A DNA stretch of 7,818 nucleotides from an uncultured Collinsella sp. (GTDB taxonomy: Bacteria > Actinomycetota > Coriobacteriia > Coriobacteriales > Coriobacteriaceae). A model generated the notes under the pieces. That model worked only from the letters and a program-made list of their open reading frames with translations, did not search any database and was not told where the DNA came from. Location: the NCBI GenBank assembly GCA_900551195.1, contig URVD01000079.1, forward strand, positions 1 to 7,818, given 5' to 3'. Below are positions 1 to 4,444 of this stretch, piece after piece. Numbering within the stretch: position 1 is the first letter of the stretch; each line of letters starts with the position of its first letter. The translations under genes were made by a program, and so were the position numbers.

Positions 1-182
1 TCCTGGAGACAGCTGCGCCCGTTTTGTTTTTCTCTTATCAAAGGAAAAAAGCTGCGGCCGAAATACTGCTCGGCGTCACGCTTGTTGATGGTCACCTTGC
101 CGGTGCCGGGGACGAGACGGACGCGGGCGACGGCGTTCTTACGACGGCCGGTACCCTGGTAGACAACGGTGTTCTCAGCCAT
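1..182 (-). CDS. rpsI: 30S ribosomal protein S9, 5' part only, with an aberrant end at the window edge
   Basis: S9 is a small-subunit ribosomal protein whose C-terminal tail reaches the P-site tRNA. The start is ATG at 182, two bases after the rplM stop, with a GGAGG ribosome site inside the last rplM codons, so the two genes are translationally linked. Residues 1-43 fit the family well: [19 protein letters not shown], then [15 protein letters not shown]. After residue 43 the family normally continues with a conserved helix region. Here the frame reads [17 protein letters not shown], which I cannot match to S9, and the DNA turns A/T-rich at 21-50. The frame stays open to the edge. Either this is a contig-end artefact or the gene is truly disrupted at about base 53. 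The N-terminal identity is firm; the state of the gene is not. Confidence 0.88.
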   Translation of the reverse strand, partial: MAENTVVYQGTGRRKNAVARVRLVPGTGKVTINKRDAEQYFGRSFFPLIREKQNGRSCLQ

Positions 183-184
183 CT

Positions 185-628
185 TTAAGCCTCCAGCTCA
201 ATCTTCGTGGGGTTCTGGGCAGCATGCGGATGCTCGGCACCAGCGTAGACCTTAAGCTTGGTCATCTGGGCACGGCCGAGGGTGGTCTTGGGCAGCATAC
301 CGCGAACGGCGCGCTCGATGACCTTCTCCGGGTGCTTCTCCATAGCCTGGCGGAAGCTCTCAGCCTTGAGGCCGCCGTTGTAGCCGCTGTGGCGATAATA
401 GGTCTTCGTGTCGGCCTTGTTACCGGTAAGCTGGACCTTATCGGCGTTGATGACGACAACGAAGTCGCCGCAGTCGCTGTTGGGCGTGAACTGGGGCTTG
501 TTCTTACCGCGCAGGATCATTGCGATCTGGGTGGCAAGACGGCCCAGGACAGCACCATCGGCGTCGACGAGAACCCAGTTGCGCTGGACCTCGCCCTGCT
601 TGGCGTAGTGAGTCGATTTCGAAATCAC
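185..628 (-). CDS. rplM: 50S ribosomal protein L13
   Basis: L13 is an early-assembling protein of the large ribosomal subunit that binds 23S rRNA. The 147-aa product has the usual family length. The N-terminal core is [18 protein letters not shown] at about residues 16-33. The family signature, [16 protein letters not shown] onward, lies at about 107-130, followed by [12 protein letters not shown]. The start is GTG at 628, supported by a strong GGAGGAG site at 634-640 with a 5-base spacer. The gene is followed at once by rpsI, the near-universal bacterial pair. A good promoter lies 67-94 bases upstream of the start codon, so the pair does not need read-through from the patatin gene. The alternative ATG at 642 opens only a five-codon frame and is not the L13 start. 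Confidence 0.97.
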   Translation of the reverse strand: MISKSTHYAKQGEVQRNWVLVDADGAVLGRLATQIAMILRGKNKPQFTPNSDCGDFVVVINADKVQLTGNKADTKTYYRHSGYNGGLKAESFRQAMEKHPEKVIERAVRGMLPKTTLGRAQMTKLKVYAGAEHPHAAQNPTKIELEA

Positions 629-656
629 TTAGACTCCTCCATGTACAGTACGTGTT

Positions 657-688
657 GTTACAGAGATTCACGGGGCTCTGCAAGTAAC
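657..688 (-). promoter_or_regulatory. Hairpin in the rplM 5' leader, possible autoregulatory site
   Basis: In the minus-strand RNA, GUUA (685-688) pairs with UAAC (657-660). CAGAG (676-680) pairs with CUCUG (661-665), leaving a four-base bulge and a ten-base loop. The hairpin begins near the predicted transcription start and ends about 17 bases before the ribosome site. L13 leaders with autoregulation are known in other bacteria. I do not recognise this one as a described class, so a regulatory role is inference. Confidence 0.4.
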
Positions 689-694
689 CCGTCC

Positions 695-722
695 ATATTA
701 CCCCGCTCGCCGTACGAGTCAA
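695..722 (-). promoter_or_regulatory. Promoter of rplM-rpsI
   Basis: On the minus strand TTGACT (717-722) is followed by a 16-base spacer and TAATAT (695-700). This is close to the housekeeping sigma consensus and sits between the end of the patatin gene and rplM. Transcription would begin near 687-689 and leave a leader of about 60 bases. Confidence 0.75.
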
Positions 723-785
723 CAGGTATTTTGGCTCCGACCAGAGTTTCTGCACATGTCATCCACGAGCCGTGATGTCGCAGCG

Positions 786-1664
786 TTAACGCTCGACAAA
801 CGCCTCGATATCTCCCAGCAAGCGCTTTGCCTCCTGACGGCCCTGGATATACAGGTCCAAAAGCTTTGCCGGATCGTGCTCGACATGGCCGACCTCGACC
901 GGCTTTTGCGGAGCGACGACCAGTGCGCGGCCCTCGCGCTCATACTTCCACAGGTGCATGCGCTGGAGGTTATAGCGGTCGTGGCGCGTCTCGATAGCCT
1001 CGAGCAGATAGGGGTAGTCGACATAGCGGGCGCGCGCGGCAGGCATAAACTCGTAGGGCTTTTTCTCATATGAGCGGTCCTGGGTGACGATGACGACCGC
1101 ACGGTCGAAGCCCGCCTCCTCGAGCACATGCTCGATAGGAACCGAATCGGCTACGCCGCCGTCGACGTATTTGTGCCCGTCAATCTCGACCGGCGGCGTC
1201 ACCAGCGGCAGCGACGTCGAGGCGCGCACGGCGTCGAGATCGAGCACGGCGCTTTTGACCGGGAGGTACGCGGCGGTTCCAAAGAGCATGTCCGTCGCGA
1301 CGGCGTACATCTCGATGGGGCTCGCGTCGAAGGTCTCGTTGTCAAAGGGATCCAGGCGGTCCTGGACATCGTTGAAGATAAAGTCGTAACCCACAATGGA
1401 GCCCGTGGACGCAAACGATGCGGCGCCCATGAAGCGGTTGTCGTTGCAGAAAGCCAGGTTGATGCGGTTGGCACGGCCGATCTGGTGCGACTTGTAGTTC
1501 ACGCCGTTGAGGGCGCCGGCCGATACGCCATATACCGCCGGAATCTCGACGCCGGCCTCCATGAGAACGTCGAGCACGCCCGCGGTAAACTGCCCGCGAA
1601 AACTACCGCCCTCCAAGACGAGCGCGACCTTGCCGGCGTTCTTTGCCTTATCTTCTGCAGTCAT
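786..1664 (-). CDS. Patatin-like phospholipase / acyl hydrolase
   Basis: Patatin-family enzymes hydrolyse acyl chains from lipids with a Ser-Asp dyad. All core motifs are visible in this 292-aa protein. The oxyanion loop is LEGGSFRGQF at about residues 17-26. The nucleophile elbow is GVSAG at 46-50, with Ser48. The catalytic Asp168 lies in the DGG of YVDGGVADSVP. No signal peptide or membrane segment is seen, so it is probably cytoplasmic or membrane-associated. Length and layout fit the bacterial YlbK/YjjU-like patatins. The start is ATG at 1664, with AGGAGGT at 1669-1675. It lies 157 bases upstream of rplM on the same strand, but rplM has its own promoter, so a shared role is not implied. 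I see no clear promoter for this gene; the repeat-rich spacer lies upstream. The substrate cannot be told from sequence. Confidence 0.9.
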   Translation of the reverse strand: MTAEDKAKNAGKVALVLEGGSFRGQFTAGVLDVLMEAGVEIPAVYGVSAGALNGVNYKSHQIGRANRINLAFCNDNRFMGAASFASTGSIVGYDFIFNDVQDRLDPFDNETFDASPIEMYAVATDMLFGTAAYLPVKSAVLDLDAVRASTSLPLVTPPVEIDGHKYVDGGVADSVPIEHVLEEAGFDRAVVIVTQDRSYEKKPYEFMPAARARYVDYPYLLEAIETRHDRYNLQRMHLWKYEREGRALVVAPQKPVEVGHVEHDPAKLLDLYIQGRQEAKRLLGDIEAFVER

Positions 1665-1751
1665 ATTGACCTCCTGCGATTGCGTTTTGGCCTTCTTCTA
1701 CCCAGTTTTGGGATGGAGGGCGCATGGGTTTTTTGAGGCGGCAGATGAAGC

Positions 1752-2012
1752 GGAAAGTGTATCCCAGTTTGAGGCGGGATTCCGGGATGCGCTTTCCGCT
1801 TGGACCGCCATTGGGACAGCGCGTCCCGTTCTGAGCGCGGATTCCGGGATGAACTTTCCGCTTGCCGTTCATTTGGAAATTACATCCCATTCCGAATGAG
1901 GATTCCGGGATGCGGTTTCCGCTTGATGTGCCATCCGGAAACTACGTCCCAGTCTGATTGCGAATTCCGGGACGTACTTTCCACCTGGGCCGCCATTGGG
2001 AAAGCGCGTCCC
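1752..2012. repeat. Tandem array of degenerate palindromic repeats, period about 62 bp
   Basis: Five left arms resembling GGAAAGCGCGTCCC begin at 1752, 1814, 1875, 1937 and 1999, spaced 62, 61, 62 and 62 bases. Four right arms resembling GGGATGCGCTTTCC begin at 1784, 1846, 1907 and 1969, each preceded by ATTCC. Each full unit folds into a stem of up to 14 bp with a loop of about 18 bases. Units are linked by a CGCTTGGNCCGCCATT-like spacer, clearest between the first and second units and before the fifth. Paired positions change together: ATCCC with GGGAT in units 1 and 3, GTCCC with GGGAC in unit 4. The fifth unit has only its left arm. A shorter related hairpin, CCCAGTTTTGGG, lies at 1701-1712. 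No protein is coded here. The function is unknown; it could be an interspersed palindromic element or a structured RNA. Confidence 0.85.
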
Positions 2013-2040
2013 ACCCTGCGTTGCCGTGGCGTTTTCTTTA

Positions 2041-2077
2041 CGCCCGCGCCCTGCACAGAGTTCGATTCTCCGCGGTA
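2041..2077 (+). repeat. 37-bp direct repeat, copy 1, containing an inverted ssrA T-arm sequence
   Basis: This copy matches 2251-2287 at 35 of 37 bases (differences at 2044 and 2056) and lies exactly 210 bp from it. Bases 2058-2074, GAGTTCGATTCTCCGCG, are the exact reverse complement of 2351-2367, the T-arm region of the tmRNA gene. Similarity to tmRNA stops before the terminal CCTCCACCA. It may be a scar of past recombination at ssrA, or a member of a dispersed repeat family. Confidence 0.75.
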
Positions 2078-2152
2078 CGAGGCTTGCGTTGAAGCGAGGC
2101 ATGGGCAGCCGGAGCTTAATCGGCATCGCATCTATATCTGACTGAAGCATTG

Positions 2153-2183
2153 CGCGGAGAATCCGCGTATTTGCTTCGCAAAT
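2153..2183. repeat. Two adjacent short perfect hairpins in the ssrA-downstream spacer
   Basis: CGCGGA-GAA-TCCGCG (2153-2167) is followed directly by ATTTGC-TTC-GCAAAT (2169-2183). The first 11 bases, CGCGGAGAATC, match the start of the tmRNA T-arm complement at 2351-2361. A similar hairpin, AAACGC-TTC-GCGTTT, lies at 2229-2243. These small GC-stemmed hairpins are the only structure I see in 2080-2250. There is no credible gene there. Confidence 0.6.
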
Positions 2184-2250
2184 CCGCACCGGCTTCGGCC
2201 GCCTGCCGGCGTCCTCGCCCGCTCGCTACAAACGCTTCGCGTTTGCTTAA

Positions 2251-2287
2251 CGCTCGCGCCCTGCATAGAGTTCGATTCTCCGCGGTA
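2251..2287 (+). repeat. 37-bp direct repeat, copy 2, containing an inverted ssrA T-arm sequence
   Basis: This is the second copy of the 37-bp repeat. Bases 2268-2284 equal the reverse complement of the tmRNA T-arm at 2351-2367, 66 bases away. The copy abuts the A/T-rich tail of the ssrA terminator, so a read-through ssrA transcript would carry a perfect 17-base complement to its own T-arm. Confidence 0.75.
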
Positions 2288-2295
2288 TCTGTAAT

Positions 2296-2331
2296 TAATA
2301 AAAAAGCAGGTAGAGACACTTCTCTACCTGC
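2296..2331 (-). terminator. Rho-independent terminator of ssrA
   Basis: On the minus strand, GCAGGTAGAGA (2321-2331 complement) pairs over a four-base loop with TCTCTACCTGC. This gives an 11-bp perfect stem, followed by six T residues and an A/T-rich tail (2291-2305). It starts about 10 bases after the tmRNA 3' end, as expected for the ssrA terminator. Confidence 0.93.
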
Positions 2332-2341
2332 CTGTAACTAT

Positions 2342-2705
2342 TGGTGGAGGCGCGGAGAATCGAACTCCGGTCCACGAAAGCCCCCTGATTGGCATCTCCA
2401 AGCTCAGTCGCTGGTTTAGTCTCGGACGCTTTGCGCGCAGCGACACGCTCGCAGCATCCCAACCGGTTCGATCTTAGCCCGCGCCATACCGATTACGTGC
2501 GCAGGAGCATTCCCCTAAAATGACGTCGCGCCGGTGTCGGGGAAATCACCGGGTTGACGCGCCGCTATAAACTAAGCAGCGAGAGCCATAGGCTCAAAAG
2601 AAGAGTTGTTGTCAATTCAATTTGACGGTACCCCTGTTTAACGAGGCGAGGAGACCTCGGCTTGCTTCCTCTCTCAGAGCTATCGTGTCGAAACCAGTCG
2701 CCCCC
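2342..2705 (-). ncRNA. ssrA: Transfer-messenger RNA (tmRNA)
   Basis: tmRNA acts with SmpB to free stalled ribosomes and adds a degradation tag to the unfinished protein. The 5' end GGGGGCG (2699-2705) pairs with CGCCTCC before the 3' ACCA, including the G-U third pair that AlaRS requires. The conserved GACTGGTTTCGACACG follows the 5' strand. The T-arm is CGGAG-TTCGATT-CTCCG, and the encoded 3' end is CCA at 2342-2344. The length of 364 nt is normal for a one-piece tmRNA. The tag frame reads DNNSSFEPMALAA and stops with TAG at 2572-2574. Upstream in this frame are ATT (2614-2616) and then TGA (2617-2619), so translation must resume at ATT or GAC, not at the usual Ala codon. A terminator follows directly. 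Confidence 0.95.
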
Positions 2706-2801
2706 GAATGTCGGGAAAGTCTGGATGGCATTGGGCACGAGCACCCAACACCCATCGACTTTTCAAGGAACATGCGGGGCGAGCCCCACTTGTGGAGTGC
2801 T

Positions 2802-2830
2802 ATCTTACCACGTTCTGAAAGCGGACAGCT
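2802..2830 (-). promoter_or_regulatory. Possible ssrA promoter (extended -10)
   Basis: On the minus strand TGGTAAGAT gives an extended -10 element (TAAGAT at 2802-2807), about 97 bases before the mature tmRNA 5' end. The region at the usual -35 distance (near 2825-2830) is a poor match. tmRNA precursors are normally trimmed at the 5' end by RNase P, so a leader of this size is acceptable. This is the best candidate I see, but it is weak. Confidence 0.3.
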
Positions 2831-2880
2831 GTTCTATGCACGAGCTGTGAAGACCCCAATGTGCACCACACTTCGCACTT

Positions 2881-2908
2881 TTGACACCGAACGCGTCACG
2901 TATATTTT
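2881..2908 (+). promoter_or_regulatory. Promoter of the 144-aa orphan gene
   Basis: TTGACA (2881-2886), a 16-base spacer and TATTTT (2903-2908) face the gene that starts at 2943. An alternative -10, TATATT at 2901-2906, would give a short 14-base spacer. The ribosome site AAAGGA (2932-2937) follows. Confidence 0.65.
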
Positions 2909-2942
2909 CGCCAAGCAAAATTGACCCGTCGAAAGGACCGTT

Positions 2943-3377
2943 ATGGATACCAAGCAGCAACTCGTCAATGCCCTCGCAGGCCTGGGCTCAACCATTACCG
3001 AAGCTATGGATGTCATCGAAGGCTTTGTCCCCTGCGGACATCCCGCCCTCACGGTATCGAACGCACTCGTCGCGCTGGACGCTGACGATGATGCGGTTCT
3101 CGCCCAGCAGCTTGAGACCGTCGAGGGCTTTATCGACCACGTGAGCGAGAACCGCGGCGTGACCGCCTACCACGGCGTCGAGGTCGAGCTCGCGGGTCGC
3201 AAAGCCGATCTGCTCGCAGCAATCCGCGAGGTAGGCGCCCTTATGCAGACCGCAGGCGTCAAGAACACCCAGGTCAACGAGTGGGTCTACCGAAGCCTGG
3301 CAGCACTCGACAGCTCCGACGAAAAGGCGGCCGAGCAGCTCGCAGAAAGTCCCGCCATTAAGGCCGAGCTTTTGTAA
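2943..3377 (+). CDS. Hypothetical protein, 144 aa, mostly helical and acidic
   Basis: I do not recognise this family. The start is ATG at 2943 with AAAGGA five bases upstream, and a near-consensus promoter precedes it, so it is very likely a real gene. The protein is rich in Ala, Leu, Glu and Asp and looks like a bundle of amphipathic helices: about residues 5-28, 34-45, 51-70, 80-105 and 110-140. It has no signal peptide or membrane segment and a single Cys in FVPCGHPA (Cys31). Its codon use and GC content resemble its neighbours, so recent transfer is not suggested. It stands alone, divergent from ssrA and convergent with the PIN toxin gene, so context gives no function. It could be a lineage-specific cytoplasmic protein. 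Confidence 0.82.
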   Translation: MDTKQQLVNALAGLGSTITEAMDVIEGFVPCGHPALTVSNALVALDADDDAVLAQQLETVEGFIDHVSENRGVTAYHGVEVELAGRKADLLAAIREVGALMQTAGVKNTQVNEWVYRSLAALDSSDEKAAEQLAESPAIKAELL

Positions 3378-3386
3378 ATAGCAGAC

Positions 3387-3423
3387 GCGGGCCCTTTGGT
3401 GCATCGTCGTCCAAGAGGCCCGC
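3387..3423. terminator. Hairpin between convergent genes, possible two-way terminator
   Basis: GCGGGCC (3387-3393) pairs with GGCCCGC (3417-3423). The stem continues inside with TTTGG/CCAAG after one mismatch. It lies 9 bases after the stop of the 144-aa gene and 12 bases after the stop of the convergent toxin gene. Neither side has a strong T run, so it may be only a weak terminator. Confidence 0.5.
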
Positions 3424-3435
3424 AAACAGCTCGCG

Positions 3436-3951
3436 TCAACCGATAGCCGCGCCACCACGTTCGGCCAAAGCAAGAATCGGCATCATTTGACGAGGTGTCT
3501 TTGCTGCAAGATCGGCATGTTCGAGCAGTTTTCGATCGTTGGTCACCAAGTAATCAACCTGGGCGCGTTTGCATGCGGCGAGTACCAAGTTGTCCTCGTA
3601 ATCGCGATGGAGCGCTAAGTATTTGTCGGCCAGCCAAAGGTCCGACGCATCTGCGCCCACGGCCGTGGCGTTTTCGGTCATGTTCCGAACAAACGCCAGC
3701 GCCGCATCGCCAATCGCGCGGGCAGAAGCCTCGCCGAGCGCTCCCCCGCTGGCAAGAACGCTGCGCTTCAGTTCGTGCTGTACAACATACAGTACGTCCT
3801 TGGCGATATGCACCGGAAAGAACAGCAATGCCCCCGCCTCCGTCGCCTGCCCAATAAACGCGCGTGCGGCAAGCGACTCGGCATGGTCGGCGCAAAACGA
3901 ATCAACCCATACGTTGGCATCCACCATTATTTTGAGGGAAGTCCCGCTCAC
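3436..3951 (-). CDS. PIN-domain toxin (VapC-like RNase)
   Basis: PIN-domain toxins are Mg-dependent RNases held inactive by a partner antitoxin. Expected acidic residues are present: Asp11 in MVDANVWVDSF, Asp120 in DYEDNLVLAAC and Asp139 in YLVTNDRKLL. Asp52 in KDVLYVV is a candidate for the second acidic position. I chose the GTG start at 3951, which overlaps the antitoxin stop as GTGA. An AGGGG site lies nine bases upstream, and the PIN fold then begins within ten residues. An upstream in-frame ATG at 4011 would add 20 residues read out of frame through the antitoxin gene and is unlikely. The product is 171 aa, longer than the typical 130-aa VapC, nearer to the broader PIN families. It is co-transcribed with and overlaps the antitoxin gene. 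The RNA target is unknown. Confidence 0.85.
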   Translation of the reverse strand: MSGTSLKIMVDANVWVDSFCADHAESLAARAFIGQATEAGALLFFPVHIAKDVLYVVQHELKRSVLASGGALGEASARAIGDAALAFVRNMTENATAVGADASDLWLADKYLALHRDYEDNLVLAACKRAQVDYLVTNDRKLLEHADLAAKTPRQMMPILALAERGGAAIG

Positions 3952-4283
3952 AGGATCATCCCCTTTTGGCGATAGCGCTCGTCCATGGCTTCGGAATAGA
4001 TTGTGTCCCAATCGCGATCGTCAGATACGGGCGACGTAGCGATGCCCAGGTCCGCGTAAAGCTGATCTGCCGCCGCCCATGATGCGGCGAACGGAGTATC
4101 GGGCGCGACGGTCTGCCGCCGGTCGTCGACGGCCGCAAGCACTTCCTCGCACTGCCCGCCACCCTGCGCGACCTTGGCCACCACCTTTTTGATGAGCTCG
4201 GGCAGTGTCCCGCCCGAAAGCCGCAACGCTTCCTCCGCATGGTCCTTGACCTGGCGATCCACGCGAACGTTCACCTGCGCCAT
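3948..4283 (-). CDS. RelB/DinJ-like antitoxin
   Basis: The N-terminus MAQVNVRVDRQVKDHAEEAL, followed by TLPELIKKVVAKVAQ, is the strand-helix-helix layout of ribbon-helix-helix antitoxins of the RelB/DinJ family. It would bind operator DNA as a dimer. The C-terminal half, up to about residue 111, is acidic and aromatic (DRDWDTIYSEAMDERYRQ), as expected for the part that wraps the toxin. I chose ATG at 4283 because the fold begins there. A GTG at 4301, with AAGGGAG ten bases upstream, has the better ribosome site and would add six residues. The longest frame, from GTG at 4343, is excluded because it starts inside the -10 element. A palindromic operator lies just upstream, which fits autoregulation. 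Confidence 0.82.
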   Translation of the reverse strand: MAQVNVRVDRQVKDHAEEALRLSGGTLPELIKKVVAKVAQGGGQCEEVLAAVDDRRQTVAPDTPFAASWAAADQLYADLGIATSPVSDDRDWDTIYSEAMDERYRQKGMIL

Positions 4284-4321
4284 GCTGCCAACAGCACCCA
4301 CGTTGATCGAGCTCCCTTCAA

Positions 4322-4370
4322 TTGCTAGCGTCGCTAGCAACACTATATAAAGAAGCTAGCACATGGTCAA
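4322..4370 (-). promoter_or_regulatory. Promoter and palindromic operator of the toxin-antitoxin operon
   Basis: On the minus strand TTGACC (4365-4370), a 17-base spacer and TATAGT (4342-4347) form a good promoter. A perfect 19-bp palindrome, TTGCTAGCGTCGCTAGCAA (4322-4340), starts one base after the -10 and covers the likely transcription start. A further GCTAGC (4355-4360) lies between -35 and -10. Binding of a ribbon-helix-helix antitoxin at these three half-sites would block transcription. Confidence 0.82.
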
Positions 4371-4374
4371 ACGC

Positions 4375-4420
4375 AAAAGGCCTGCGCTCGGACGACACCG
4401 ATGCCGTCTGGGCGCAGGCC
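4375..4420 (-). terminator. Rho-independent terminator of the P-type ATPase operon
   Basis: A 16-bp stem with some G-U pairs (outer arms GGCCTGCGC and GCGCAGGCC, 4379-4420) encloses a ten-base loop. On the minus strand it is followed by TTTTGCGTTT. It lies 24 bases after the ATPase stop and ends five bases before the -35 of the toxin-antitoxin promoter, which keeps the two operons apart. Confidence 0.85.
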
Positions 4421-4444
4421 AGATAACGTGGGTGAACACGTCTG

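Noticed and set aside
1..50. Sequencing adapter (Tn5 mosaic end) at the left edge
   Set aside because: CTCTTATCA at 32-40 only partly resembles the mosaic end, so the odd rpsI end cannot be put down to an adapter on this evidence.
1752..2012. The periodic array as a CRISPR
   Set aside because: The 62-bp units are degenerate along their whole length, with no identical repeat and unique spacer pattern, and no cas genes are present.
1648..2189. Minus-strand frames running through the repeat array
   Set aside because: Their residues simply follow the 62-bp repeat and change frame with it; there is no ribosome site or domain.
2041..2287. TTCGATTC segments as tRNA genes
   Set aside because: Only the T-loop and one strand of the T-stem are present. 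The left stem strand does not pair fully, and no anticodon arm or acceptor partner is found.
2150..2419. Plus-strand frame of 89 codons with WWRRGESNSGPRKPPD
   Set aside because: It is antisense to the 3' end of the tmRNA gene and runs through its terminator; this is a known kind of false gene call.
2622..2924. Plus-strand frame of 100 codons
   Set aside because: It lies mostly antisense to the tmRNA 5' region and upstream spacer and has no ribosome site or protein-like pattern.
2988..3473. Minus-strand frame of 161 codons opposite the orphan gene
   Set aside because: It overlaps the plus-strand gene, which has a promoter and ribosome site, and it runs into the end of the toxin gene.
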